A stretch of 64,000 nt of DNA from Chelonoidis abingdonii (Eukaryota > Chordata > Testudines > Testudinidae): assembly GCF_003597395.2 (NCBI RefSeq), contig NC_133777.1, positions 56,613,833 through 56,677,832 of the forward strand. The letters are read 5' to 3'. How positions within the stretch are numbered: the stretch's first letter is position 1; every line of letters begins with the position of its first letter. This document shows positions 46,536 through 57,932 of the stretch, one piece after another. The notes beneath the pieces are model-generated. The model did not search any database and was not told the origin of the DNA. It worked only from the letters and a program-made list of their open reading frames with translations. The position numbers and the translations under genes were made by a program.

Positions 46536-46675
46536 CATTAACTTAGGGTGACTGGATGTCCTGATTTTATAGGTACAGTCCCGATTTTTGGGTCTTTTTC
46601 TTATATAGGCTCCTATTAGCCCTTACCCCCATCCCAATTTTTCACATTTGCTGTCTGGTCACCCTACATTAACTT
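46536..46675 (-). mobile_element. 124-bp hAT MITE (copy 3, inverted) with exact 8-bp TSD
   Basis: Element 46544-46667, beginning TAGGGTGACTGGATGTCC and ending TGTCTGGTCACCCTA. The 8-mer cattaact is repeated without mismatch at 46536-46543 and 46668-46675. Internal words (cctgattttataggtac, tttttcttatataggctcc, caatttttcacatttgctg) are the reverse complement of copies 1 and 2. Confidence 0.95.
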
Positions 46676-47505
46676 CATGGTGCCTGAATCTGTCACTGAA
46701 TCTAGTTGAGTTGCATACTTCCTTTCAGTCTCTGAGTCAATATCCCTCTGAAATTTTTTTAGAAAAATAACAGCTATTATATCAGTCATAATCCCCCAAA
46801 TGGAAATGTGCTGTAGCAAGAGAAACAATTATATCCCCACCTACTGTACATTCAAGCAGTAATTCTGCCATCTGGAGGATTTTTTTAAATGTTCTCCAAA
46901 CTCAAACACAACACTGTCTGCTCAAGAATGTATTTAAAAGATGGTCATACTACAATGTCTGGGCTACAGATGATCATTTTGAGAGGATACTTCTCTATAT
47001 CTATGCCATGTTTTCATATACTTAAAGAGTTTGACAGTCTCTTGTAGCAAACTCCCATTTATCATCCTTTACAAATTGCAATATAACCTAACAGTTGTGT
47101 ATGTTGAGTATCTTAAGTTTTCTTTGGTGTTATGATATAGGAGAATGATGTTCAAGAATTATACTTTAACTGAACTCGTATTTCATTAACTGTTTTCTGT
47201 CTGTCATTTTCTATGTTCTGAACCTTATTCTAATTAAAGTGAAGATCAATTAGCACATCAAGCTCCCTCTCTTCCTCTTCTGGTCACCAGAAAAATCTCA
47301 AGAACCCCAATTGCTGTTTCCTTCTTAAGCACTGTATTTTATCATGCCCCTTAAAGTGGCTATCTGCCTTTAGGATTTAGGACAGGAGGAGACAATGTTG
47401 TAACAAGGCTCTGGAGGGCCTTGGTGCAAGAAGAGTTAGGAGACCCTTTCCTGATTCCATCCCCCAAACTTCCCACTTAGTGCACCAGTAACTTGCACCC
47501 AGTCC
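46676..47505. other. Unassigned DNA
   Basis: No gene or named repeat recognised. Confidence 0.4.
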
Positions 47506-47766
47506 CTCCCCACTAGGATAGTCAACATTGTATTTAAAAAATAAGGGACTATTTTCTTAGCACTCCTACCCCACCCCACCCTTCTCCTGATATTATTATC
47601 ATTGTTGTTGTTGTTAATAATAATTAGCAGTACTTACCTACATTTGCCTGGGGTATTTCTTGCTGCTTTTTGTAGCACTCAGCAACTCTCAATCTCATTG
47701 TACAGAGATGGAAAAAATAAAGGATGTCCCTAGTAATAAGAGACAGTTGGCAACCCTACTTCCCAT
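47506..47766 (+). mobile_element. 245-bp hAT-like MITE ending in TTGGCAACCCTA
   Basis: Element 47514-47758. The left end taggatagtcaacattg and the reversed right end tagggttgccaactgtc are inverted. Flanking 8-mers ctccccac (47506-47513) and cttcccat (47759-47766) agree at six of eight, plausible for an old hAT insertion. Contains an aagggact word, a short (GTT)n run near 47603-47615, and attataa-type filler. It shares the terminus with the large element at 18740-19332. Confidence 0.72.
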
Positions 47767-48360
47767 CACCCTTGGTACCTTTCTGGCCACTCATTGACAC
47801 TTCCCCCCGTCCCTACCGGTTGAGTGCTGCACTTGTGATCTCACATGCTCAAAAGCTGTGCTCGTTAACATTGCCTGTCCTGCACTCATGCAATGCAAGC
47901 CAAATGTGAGTGAGTGGAGTTGTGACCTGACCAATGAGGTTGCAGCATCACTCAGGTTTGGCTCAGCCACCCCTCTGTCATGAAGAATGGGCAGTGGGCC
48001 AAACCTGAGTGGCACTGTGATCCTGTGCACCAAATTTCAACACTACTCATTCAAATCTGGTCCCACTGCTCCTATGTCCAACGGAGGGGCAGCCAGGTGA
48101 AATGCTGGAGCGTTGCTCCATTTGGTTGGACCCCCCATAACCTTGTGGATGCTAGCAGGATTGCACCACTTGCACCATCGAAGCTACGTGAGTGGGATGA
48201 AATTCACTTTAGAGGTTGTCAACATTAACTGTCTGGAAAAGGTAGCTACTGAAGCCCTTTCTCTATGGATATTTTCCTTAGCCCCCCAAATATGAGAGAG
48301 CTACATATGGAGTGTTTCTAGTGCTTGTTTGTTTTTTCTAACTACTGCTTGGTTCAGAGA
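47767..48360. other. Unassigned DNA
   Basis: About 590 bp without recognised features. Overlapping frames on both strands (47724-48295) have no domain. Confidence 0.4.
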
Positions 48361-48545
48361 GGCAGTCTCTGCGAGTGGATAGAACAATGGTTTGGGGGTC
48401 AGGAAACCTGGATTCTATTCCTAGTTCTGCCCCTGATTAGGCATATGACCTTGGACAAGTGACTTTACCTCTCTATGTCCATTTACACTCTCACATTTTG
48501 TCTGTCTGTCTATTAATAATGTAGGGGGCAGGGACTATCTCTTAG
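48361..48545 (+). repeat. tRNA-headed SINE, sense
   Basis: gagtggatagaacaatggtt (A-box region), aaacctggattctattccta (B-box region), then tgaccttggacaagtgact, acctctctatgtcc and a tail with ggggcagggactatctctta. Same general family as 2143 and 21290, moderately diverged. A MITE follows directly. Confidence 0.8.
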
Positions 48546-48818
48546 TCCAGATTTACACTAAAACTTTTGCCAATATAGTAATGGCAGTAGGGTCATGACT
48601 TTCTGTGTCATCTCTATACTGGCAAAAGCCCTAGTGGAGATTCAGCATAAAAGTACTTTTGCCAGTACAGCTTATTTTGCTCATTGAACTGATATAAGTT
48701 ATACCAACAAAAGCATTTTTTGGCAGTTTAAGATATGTCTATTGTAGAAGGGTTTGCTGGTTTTGCTATATTGGCATAGCTATACCAGCACACCTCTTCA
48801 AGTGTAAATGTGTCAACT
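48543..48818. mobile_element. MITE, GTCTACACT-type family (copy B)
   Basis: tagtccagatttacactaaa at the left is mirrored by cttcaagtgtaaatgtgtca at the right. The interior has gccaatatagtaatggc, actggcaaaagccctagtgg, ttttgccagtacagctta and tggcatagctataccagc, a chain of related words also seen in the copy at 7722-8013. It abuts the 3' end of the SINE and the two overlap by about 3 bp in this call. Confidence 0.62.
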
Positions 48819-48854
48819 GTACTTACTACTTAAGAACAGTTCCTAACATAATGG

Positions 48855-49554
48855 CTTCCCCGTAGGGATGAAAGTAATTTAAAGGACTTACCGGTAGCTG
48901 GATCCTGAGCAGGGGGTGGGGCTTTAACCAGAAGAGGTGTGGCCTCAGCCGGAAGAGGCAGGGCCTTTAGAGCCTTGGGCCCTTTAAATCGAGATTTAAA
49001 GGGCCCAGGGCTCCAGCTGTGGTAGTGGTGGCTGGGAGCCCCGGACCCTTTACATCATTGCTGGAGTTACCAGCTGTAGAGGCGGCTGGGAGCCCTGGGG
49101 CTCGGGGTCCATTTATAGGGCCTGGGGCTCTGTCCACTGCTACCACAGCAGAGCCCCGGGTCCTTTAAATCACCACCCAATTCCCCCTGCCGGAGCCCCA
49201 GGGTAGCAGCAGCGGCCAAGAGTTCCAGTAATGATTTAAAGGGCCAGGGGCTCCTGGCCACCACTACCGCAGCAGAGCCACGGGCCCTTTAAATTGCTGA
49301 AGGAGCCCTGGGGGCTCCCAGCTGCTGCCACTACCCCAGGTTCCAGCAGTGGGGCTCAGGCAGTGATTAAAAGGGCCCGGGGCTCCGGCCACTGCTACTG
49401 CCCCATGCCCTTTAAATCGCCACTCGAGCCCCGCTGCCGGGAGCCCCAGGACCTTTAAATCGCCGCCTGGAAAAGCTGGTCCTGTATGGCATACTGGGTC
49501 TTGCTGGTATGCCATACTGGCTTGTACCGGCTTACTTTCACCTCTGCTTCCCAG
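48855..49554. mobile_element. 684-bp hAT element built of repeated CCTTTAAATC modules
   Basis: Element 48863-49546, beginning TAGGGATGAAAGTAATTTAA and ending CTTACTTTCACCTCTG, inverted termini. Flanking 8-mers cttccccg (48855-48862) and cttcccag (49547-49554) agree at seven of eight. Inside, gggccctttaaatc or its reverse recurs at least seven times between gagcccc/agctg blocks. At 48976-49007 two facing modules form a perfect 15-bp hairpin with a two-base loop. Frames at 49067-49515 are shadows of the GC-rich repeats. Confidence 0.88.
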
Positions 49555-51819
49555 TTCAGTTGAGGCCTCTAGGTGCTACTAATACAAACAGTAAATACTG
49601 TTATGATGGGAGTTGCTAGATGGCATTGTTACATACAGCCTTACACATTCTTTTTTTACCACATGAACAGTGGACGGTCTTTGAAGAAATGCTGTATTGG
49701 TAGTTCGTGATGCAAATTCTGTAAGGGGGGAGCTGTTGCAAATAGCAAGAGAGTTCGAACTTGGCTTATTCTCTCTAACTATAATATATTATTATTGGTA
49801 TAGAGTTGCTTCCTATGAACAGGACATTGATGTATTGGCTGAGATCCCTGCAATGCCTACCCATTTGTGACCCACACTGTTCAAGGACTGGTCTCTACAG
49901 TGTAATTAAACAAGATACACTAAAAAAATACCCAGAGTCCACATCACTGATTTCTCCCCCAAAGGGAAACCGACCTGCAAGACCACAAATTCTGACACTA
50001 CTCAGCAGATGGACAGCAATACTAATAGAATGATGACTTGTCTTCACTATCCTTCCTCAGTTGAAAAATGGGATGATTAAACACCACTGTAATGGATGCA
50101 CAATAGACAGATAGATCATAGATAAGATAGTACCCTGCTTTGAGAGAAGACGACAGAGAATCTTCATGCCAGCTAATGTAGCGTTTCATCTGATTGATCT
50201 GTATATTTGCTGTTCAGTAATTTGCATTGAAGTAAATTGAAATATAATGTCTAAAATCATTCTCAGAAATCAGTGCAGAATGCTCAAGGCACTTACGCTT
50301 TGTACCAAAAGACCAGCATGCTGGAAGAAAGGCATACAAACTCAGAAAAACTGTAGGATTATTACACAAGACTTGTCATTTTTATATGATACAGATATGT
50401 CACACACTTATACAAGTTGTAGAGATCTTCCCTTTTGTACTAGTGTCATCTTGTGAGCCGTTTGGGTGAACCAAAGGACTGCAAAATGAAATTTAGCTTC
50501 TTGATCAAGATGACACTCTAACACAAGAAGACAGGCTACTGAGAGTATATTTAAATATATCATAAAGACCTGATTTTTTTATTTTAAAAAATTAACAAAA
50601 CATTAGGGACTTTAAAACTGAATATGTTTTGGTGCTGCTTAACCCACAACACAAAGCAATGTCTCTTTTCAAAAGAGAGATGAATTTTTCAGTCTATCCA
50701 CTTTTAGGTATTTATACTACACCCAACGAACAATCTGATTAGTATAAATCCATTAGTACTTATAGTTTTACAAACACACGATCATATGTTAAAATATTGT
50801 GTAGTAAGAGAGAAAGCAAGACAAATAACAGCTTTGAATAAAGAGTTCCAGGCACCCCTAAATTAGCTTAGCAGTTACAACCAGATGAAATATTCTTGGG
50901 AAGCATATGCATTGCACAGCCAATGGAAAACTAGTAGTATTAATTTTCACTCCAGTAGGAAGGTTTGAATTTATACTAAGTATGCGTACAGTATTTTGTA
51001 ATTCTATCTGCATTTATAACGCATTTATCACCACAATATCCAAGCTAATTCCATATATAATGTCACAAATTTTTAATACATTAGGATGCCTCAACACTGG
51101 AAAAATGGTACAGGTAATTCACAATTGGTGCAGCTCCATCAGTGACACAAATGGAAGAAATATAGTATAGACAGATAGAATACTTGAGCACTATCTTTGA
51201 TCTAAGCAGAGCAAGAAAGCAGAGTGATGAAAATGCCAGAGTCCTGTGTACACTACAGATTCCATTGCTTCTACCACCAGTGGAACTACACCAGTGGTGA
51301 ATTACAGGTCCCATTTTTGCCAAGGGACACAGAATCACTATGAGTGACAAGTAGGAAAAATGTAAAAATGTTTTAAAGTATAGAACACTTATAAACATTG
51401 GCCAGAAGGGGATCTGTAATTCAGCTTCTAATTACTGTAGATTAACATAGCCTCATTTTTTAATTACATCCCATTGAAATACACTGTTCACAGTATTTAC
51501 ACAGAATATTCACAAAACACATCTCTTTCATGTGAACAGTGTGAAAACATCCACCAAAAATGATTACTCACTTAAATGGGGGCAGGCAGGGCATTGTTAC
51601 AAGGGAGTAAATAATGCACAAAACCTGTTAAAGACTTAGGCTGACATGCTTCCAAGATACTATATGTGCTCTCATCATACTGTATCCTTCACAAACAATG
51701 CCTGTTAAATCCCAGGTGTATTTGGAAGGTCTCTCTTAATAAATACAGCTTTGTGTAATTCACCATAAATGACTAATAGCAGTATGATTTGGATTGCATA
51801 ATCACACTTAGCTCTTATA
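49555..51819. other. Unassigned DNA
   Basis: About 2.3 kb, AT-rich, no gene or named repeat recognised. A few cagatagatcatagataag words near 50105-50125 are a short simple-repeat-like tract. Confidence 0.45.
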
Positions 51820-51992
51820 GCACTTTTCTATAGTATTTCTCAAAGCACTTCACAGAGGGAGGTAAGCATTATTATCCCCTCTTTGCAGATGAGGAAACTA
51901 AGGTACAATAGGCTAAGTGGTTTTCCCAGGTCACTCAGCCTGTGGCCAAGCCAGCTAGAGCCCTGTCTACTAGGCCACCCTGCCTCCGAAGA
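51820..51992 (-). repeat. MIR-like SINE, antisense
   Basis: On the plus strand: ctcaaagcacttcacagagg, attattatcccctctttgca, gatgaggaaactaaggtaca, ggttttcccaggtcactcag, then agagccctgtctactaggcc. This is the reverse complement of the CORE SINE tail, core and tRNA-like head in order. Confidence 0.78.
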
Positions 51993-52139
51993 GTTAAGGG
52001 CCCAATCACACAAATGTGCTGAACATCCTCAATGCAAGTCGAGGGTAGTCAGCACCTCTCGAAGGCATTCAGCACCTTGCATGATCAGACTGTTAAATTG
52101 CAATTACACGTTTTTGCTTTCCAGAGACCAAGGGTAACA
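51993..52139. other. Short unassigned spacer
   Basis: gggcccaatcacacaaatgt and agtcgagggtagtcagcacc-type words may be part of another amniote foldback repeat, but it is not clear. Confidence 0.3.
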
Positions 52140-52255
52140 TTTTCTAAAGCACCTAATTCCCATTTTCAAAAGTGACTGAGGTACTTCAGAGCATATCAGC
52201 CACTTTTGAAAAAGGGACTTAGGGCTTTAAATGATTACGTGCTTTTGAAAATCTT
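52140..52255. repeat. Ancient palindromic repeat (TTTTCAAAAGTGACT type)
   Basis: cattttcaaaagtgactgag is mirrored by cagccacttttgaaaaaggg, with aaagcacctaattccc before and cgtgcttttgaaaatctt after. An old foldback repeat of the kind shared by sauropsids. Confidence 0.5.
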
Positions 52256-53928
52256 ATGTTATATAATTATTAATCCACCTGGAGGTGGCAGGGAGGGATT
52301 AGACAGGAAAGAAGATAGAGGCATGTTAATTTTTTTTGTAAATTTCTGTATAGTTCCCTAATCATCTCTTACTGAATAAAAGCTGGAAGGGTAAGGATTA
52401 GTGAATCAGCAGAAAAGAACTGACTTAGTCTACATTGTAAAAAGCATATAGAATAAGACATTATTCTATTACAGGAAAAACTCGCCAGACAGATTCTGAA
52501 TACACCAAGATAAACTGTGTAAGGAGTTGTGAAATTTTAGTGGATAAGAGGTCTAACTATTGTCAAAATTCTTGTTGGGCTGAATCCTCCTGTTACACCT
52601 ATGCAGCTCCATGGAAGCAAATAGGATTTCATAGTTTTAAATGAAAAAAGTTGACTCATTCTATTTTTATGTGTATGAGGTTGATTTCAGTACCAGTGAA
52701 GCAAATTCTTTTTTCTTTTCTCAGTTACACCTGTGAAACCCCACAGTCCTCCCAAGAGAATTAAGTATAATGATAGTAAATGTATATGCAGCCACTTGCA
52801 ATCAGAACCAGTCTATAAATTGGCCATTTTAATGTAACACTGCTAATCTTGGGAGTAGATTTTAGATGTTTGCTTTATGAATAATTGGATAAGCCATTTC
52901 CACTAGAAAGACACCAGGCCAGCTTCTGGCAGCATATAGGGACTGTAAATGGGAACTAAATGAGCCACAGATATTTCTCCACAAGGAGAAATAACGCAGT
53001 GCAGGACCAGCAAACGTAGCCCTATGCAACCCACACTTGTGGCCTCTGGAAAATGCCTGGAGTAGGATTTGAGGGGGAGTAGAGTGGCCACAGTGCTTTC
53101 CACTGTCTATTCTGGGCAGCCCACAGCTAGTAGGAGAAGCACAGTAAGAGCAGGAAGAATCAAAACTAGCTCCCAATGCTGGCAAAATCCAGGCGTAACA
53201 CAGGGACTTAAAGCTACTTCCACACTGCCATCTATCCCACCTGGGCTGTGGCTTCCATACTATGCTTACTGAGAGGCATAGCACCCAATCTGTCCCACTA
53301 CGGATAGTTTGGATCAAAATCTTAACAAATAAAGAAACTGGACATGCTTGAAACTTGGGAACAATTGTTTCCTGGGGAAAACACTTCACATTATTCTGTA
53401 GGGCACAATGTTTATTCTCACTGTCCCCAAAGTTTTATGCAACTTTACCCTCCATGTCCTCCCTCTCTGCTTATTAAATCTGCAGCACTTCTCCAAATCC
53501 ATAGTCCAAAATGTACAGCCTGTAAGCAAACATCTTGAGAGATGTGGACTTCCTTAAATATAATGTTCTAAAGATAAAACTGTTCTTTGAAGAGGAAAAA
53601 AATCCCATGGATCTCTCCCTTGAGATGAGATGAGCTGCTTTTAAAATGATCGCCTAAGGTTATGGGTTATCCTTCTCTACTTACTAGAGAAATGTAGACA
53701 CATTTCTCTCTCAATTAGAGCATAAAATATAACATTTGAAAACAAGCTGTCCAACTCGGAATTCTCTCTATATTACAGAGAAGTAGACTAAACTAAAGAC
53801 AGAGTGACTCCTGCTTCACATCAGACAGGAAGAGAAGTTGTTGATGAGATTTAAAAGTAGGGTTCATCAGCAAGGTAACACACTTGTCAATATTTTTACA
53901 TATGGGTCATTCCAAAAGAAATGATGGC
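52256..53928. other. Unassigned DNA, contains the longest window ORF
   Basis: No gene recognised. The longest non-repeat open frame in the window (52862-53389, minus, 175 codons) lies here. It has several cysteines but no domain, signal peptide or splice context that I can recognise, and shorter frames overlap it on both strands. Confidence 0.4.
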
Positions 53929-54868
53929 GTGTGTGTGTGTGTGTGTGATAAACAGATAGCTAAGGGTTAATATTTCTTTTACCTGTAAAATGGGTGAACA
54001 AGAGGGGAACAACACTGCTATCAAGTATAGCGGAATCAGGGGAAAGGCACGAGGGATTTTTCAAAAGTGAGGGAGGGGAACTTACTGGGTGTGTCTTTTG
54101 TCTTGTTCTGCTGTTGTTCGCTCGCTATGAGGGAAGATTTTCTTTTCTATCTCCAAGCTTCTTCGTAACGCACTCTGTTTCAAGTTGTGAGTACAAAAGG
54201 AAAAGCAATAGGTTTATATTGTATTTTGTATTTACATGGTGTGACGTTTGCGGGGAAGGGTTAAATTGATTATCTTTGTGAATAAGGCTGATTACATATT
54301 TCTTAAGCAGTAGCCCTAGGTTATGTCATGCTGATGCAGTGACACTATCATTGGTGTTTTTTCTTGTCTATTTTTCTAAAATAAAGCTCTAGTTTTAAAA
54401 CACTGTGTGGGGAGCATTTCTTTCCTAGTTAAGGCACAACGGATGGACCACGTGCCAGCGAAGTCACCTGAGTCTCTCTCAGGGATAGACTGGGAGGGGA
54501 GAGAAAGGAGGGGGGAAGGTTAAGTCGTTAGGCCTCTCTGTGGGTTTGGTGTCCTTAAGGATTGAAGACAGGGGAAATCTCCTAGGGTATTCCCAAAGGT
54601 GGAAATCTGGGAGGAAGTAAAGAGCAGGAAGGGAAGTGGGTTATTTCCCTTGGTTGGAGGCTCAGGGCATCTGAGTCTTGGGGGTCCCCCAGGGAAAGGT
54701 TTGGGGAGACCAGAGAGTTTATCAGGTACTCAGAATCCTGATTGGTGGCAGCGTAGATAAGATCCAAGCTGGTAATTAAGCTTGGAGGTTCATGCTAAGC
54801 ACCCAGATTTTGGACGCTAAGGTGTGTGTGTGTGTGTGCGCGCGCGTGCGTGCGCGCGCGTGTGCATG
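53929..54868 (+). mobile_element. LTR-like block between two halves of a (GT)n microsatellite
   Basis: Sequence from TGATAAACAGATAGCTAAGG (53946) to tttggacgctaagg (54822) matches my memory of a common turtle LTR: gggttaatatttcttttacc, atctccaagcttctt, gcaataggtttatattg, a poly(A) signal AATAAA at 54380-54385, cccagggaaaggtttggg, agctggtaattaagcttgg. It is preceded by (GT)9-10 at 53929-53947 and followed by (GT)n grading into alternating GC at 54822-54868. If it inserted into a microsatellite, the target duplication cannot be read. The usual 3' end beyond cgctaaggt is not present, so it may be truncated. Confidence 0.65.
54822..54868. repeat. (GT)n/(GC)n alternating microsatellite
   Basis: An unbroken purine-pyrimidine alternation of over 40 bases, first GT then mixed GC and GT (gtgcgcgcgcgtgcgtgcgc). 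Such runs can adopt Z-DNA. The shorter matching (GT)n at 53929-53947 lies on the other side of the LTR-like block. Confidence 0.9.
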
Positions 54869-54885
54869 TAGAAATTAGAAAACAT

Positions 54886-55202
54886 ATTGAGTATGTCTAC
54901 ACTGCAGCTGGGAGGGTGCTTCTCACTCTGGGTAGACAGATGCATAGCTAGCTCGGCTTAAGCTAGCACACTAAAAATAGCAGCATGGCCATGGCAGATG
55001 GGTGGCAGCTCACAACAGCCACGTGAGTACAATTACACCAGACCCTGTGGATATGTAGTTGGGTGGCTAGCCCAAGCAGCTGCTCATGCTGACATGGCTA
55101 TAATGTTATTTTTTGCATGCTAGTTTGAGCAGAGCTAGCCTATGTCTGTCCACCTGTGCTAGGCAGCACTGCCCCTCCAGCTACAATGTAGACATATATA
55201 TT
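54886..55202. mobile_element. TIR MITE of the GTCTACACTG family (second copy)
   Basis: Element 54889-55199. The left end gagtatgtctacactgcagc and the reversed right end atatatgtctacattgtagc are inverted. ATT is present on each side (54886-54888 and 55200-55202), a possible 3-bp duplication; a 7-of-8 match of longer flanks (catattga, tatattga) is an alternative. Internal words such as gggtagacagatgcatagct and cctatgtctgtccacctgtg relate it to 22257-22531. Confidence 0.65.
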
Positions 55203-55295
55203 GATTATGTCCAAGACTGGTCTAATTTTGTAATTTAACAACAGTTTACCATCCCAAAAATAGAAATCAGAAGCAGCCATTGGCTTGTTTTATTA

Positions 55296-55542
55296 TGAAG
55301 CTTGTACTTGTGTATCTAAATTGATTTAAAATCACTTTAGTTAGTTACACCAGTGCACACCTTAATGTAGATGCATTTAAACTGGTATCAGATGCACTTC
55401 TACTGCGGTAGCTTAATTTGATAAATTGCTGGATTAAATTAAACAGCTATGAGTGTGATTTAAACTGGTTCAAGTGTGTCTGTGTTAGAGGTCTGCACTA
55501 ACGTAACTAAATTGATTTAGTGCACCAGTGCAAGGCTCTCCC
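55296..55542. mobile_element. MITE with ATCTAAATTGATTTA-type inverted ends
   Basis: tatctaaattgatttaaaat at the left is mirrored by gtaactaaattgatttagtg at the right; further inward ttacaccagtgcacacct and aagtgtgtctgtgttagagg, and tttaaactggta and tttaaactggtt, also pair up. A TIR element of about 240 bp is the simplest reading. No target duplication was identified. Confidence 0.5.
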
Positions 55543-56512
55543 CCCCCCACACACTTCCCCCTCAAAACAAACAAACACCCATCAAGTACAAACAAGGCCT
55601 CAGAGGTTTCTGAATGCATTGTATCACTTCTGGTTTTGACAATATCTATATGTTCTTCAAATTAATTACATCATCCCTGCAAAAGACAACCCCTTTTCAT
55701 TCCCTGGAGATCATTACCATACTGCATACTGATGTGAAAATTCTTGCCAAGATTTGGGCATTTATATTGAGCAGAGTAATCCATAAAGCTATCCACTCAG
55801 ATCAAAATAGCTGTATCCCCTACGTTTAACCACTCACATAGGCTTTTTGCCATCTATGAAGTAGTCAGCTACACAGAATGATCTTCAATTATTGCTGTGC
55901 TAGTTGCTGAGTTAGGAGTTTGACTCATTCTAGTGTGGGTAGAAATTAAAACCCTGAAGAAAGTAGATTTCTATTCCAGTTTTAACACCTGGGTTCATTT
56001 GTTCTTATACTACCCCTGGCTTGGGGAAAGCAAATCTTATCCATTAAAATGGGGAGAAACACAAGTCAACATATTAAAATGCTGCAGAAGGAAGGAGAAG
56101 AGAAGTTTATTTGCGTATTAGCAACTGGAGGAAGGAGAAGCTCCTTACTTCTAGCCCGTCTAAAGCTGTTCCCAGATGGGAACAATAAGGCACTGGTTAT
56201 GATTAATCATAGATAGCGATTTGAACTTTCAGGCTCCCTTCCCTAGACACCAGGGCACACAGCAACTCCTCCCCTGTTTTAAAAAGCTCTGTTTATAAGT
56301 ACAGTATACTGCAAATCCACTGTATTCCATGTTCATCCTGTTTCAGTTGATATTGCTAGATATTAGGCATAAGCTTATTCACTTCAAAGAGGTGAATAGA
56401 TTACCCTTTACTAAGAAGGAAGTATGGTTTAGTTGAGTATACACATATCTGGGAGGCATAATCTGCCACTGGTGCACCAGCTGGCTTTGTGCAAATGACT
56501 TAATCTCACTGG
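55543..56512. other. Unassigned DNA
   Basis: No gene recognised. A degraded SINE may begin near 56430 (ggtttagttgagtatac) and run up to the next feature. Confidence 0.35.
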
Positions 56513-56650
56513 GGCAAATTCAACCCTAGTTAGCTCCACTAACTTGGGGTTGTGCCTGCTTATGCCAGGGCTGAATTTAGATGTATGTACCTTTCTACCT
56601 CTCTAGGGTGGGGTGAGGATTAGATAGGCCCCGATGATCATCTCCACTAC
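56513..56650. repeat. Ancient palindromic repeat, possibly inside a decayed SINE
   Basis: gggcaaattcaaccctagtt and gccagggctgaatttagatg are opposite arms of a short foldback (GGGATGAATTTGGCC family). To its left gcaaatgacttaatctcact and to its right ctctctagggtggggtgagg followed by attagatagg look like two halves of a SINE core and tail, suggesting one repeat inside another. Weak. Confidence 0.35.
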
Positions 56651-57847
56651 TATGAGTGAAGGGGAGCTTAGATGAGTGAATCTCATTTTGGAAGCACACA
56701 CGTGGATGATGTGCTATCTCCCTAGCATTATTCCCCATGCTTCTACCTCAAACACAAGCAGGCTTATTTGCCACAGCTATTATATGGTGTTTGGTTCTTT
56801 ACAGGATTTAGAGGGTGTGATGGGTTGGAGCAAAGATTTATGCAGCATTGTCCTTTGCTGACCTTGCACATTTTGCCATGTAAGGGGACAATTTGACTCT
56901 TAGTGTTTTGAGCAGTGCTCTGTAAATGCTATAAATGCTTTTATTAGTATCTTTCTTACTGTCACTTATAAAGTAAAATGAGGCCCCGTTTTTGTGTCTT
57001 AAGGAAATCTAGCTGTGTTAGGACAGTCTATATTAAGAACATTTATTAACTATATTAATTGCTACAAACTGCTAATGCAGATGAGCTGCACTAGCATGAA
57101 ATAGGTTTATGCTGGTGCTGCCTCTTTTGGTAAATTACCAGAATAAGTAATACTAGTGCAAACTCCACTTTGCATCAGTGAAGAGTGTCTCCATAAGGGG
57201 TTTATGTTAGTGTAATTATATCAGTGTACACATTTCTTTAATAAAGGCAAATCTCAGTTCATGACCAAACTTTACTGCACACCGATCTTATGTAATCATT
57301 AACACTTGTGATTAGTGAATGCAAGGTGGGTGTGAACCTCTGCCATTCTGATTTGGTAATGTTTTAAAGCTGGTTTGCTCAGGTCTGATTGACTACATAG
57401 AGGGCAAGGCCCTATTTTTAAATATATATTTGTGTAATTGTTTTACAGCACAGACCAGCTACAAGGTTTACAGATAATCTCTAGGGAAACATATACTTGA
57501 AGTAGTGCTAGCCTTCTTGGGATGCCAAGGAAATCTTCCATTAAATAGCAATCTCTAGAGCTGTCAACATACTAATTAAATACCCTGATAGTAAAACTAA
57601 TCTTTCAAAGAAATTAGATAATTTACCATTGGCCAAAATCCAACAGACCTGATAGAATAGCTCTCATGGAAGAGACTGTTGACAGGATAATGCAAAGTCT
57701 ATAAACATTTATGATATGTGACAGCTCTTTATAGATTTTGTTTTAACAAGAAAGGACAACTGGACCCAGAAGACTGATGTTTCATTTGTTTTATACTTTG
57801 TGTAAACTAAGTGGTATTGTGATTGATAGAATGTCAAATTTAGGGAC
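56651..57847. other. Unassigned DNA
   Basis: No gene recognised. The part 57170-57245 (gaagagtgtctccataagg, tgttagtgtaattatatcag) may be one end of a further decayed TIR element. Confidence 0.35.
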
Positions 57848-57932
57848 AAATATTCTCCATCACAAGCAAACAGCCTCATTTAAGTCGATGGGATTGTTCA
57901 CATACGTAAGATGAGCAGCATTTGCCCCCACC
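57848..57932. repeat. Ancient repeat fragment (GTCGATGGGATT type)
   Basis: atttaagtcgatgggattgt, then cacatacgtaagatgagcag and catttgcccc. This matches one arm of the GTCAATGGGACTACTCACAT family of sauropsid foldback repeats. Confidence 0.45.
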
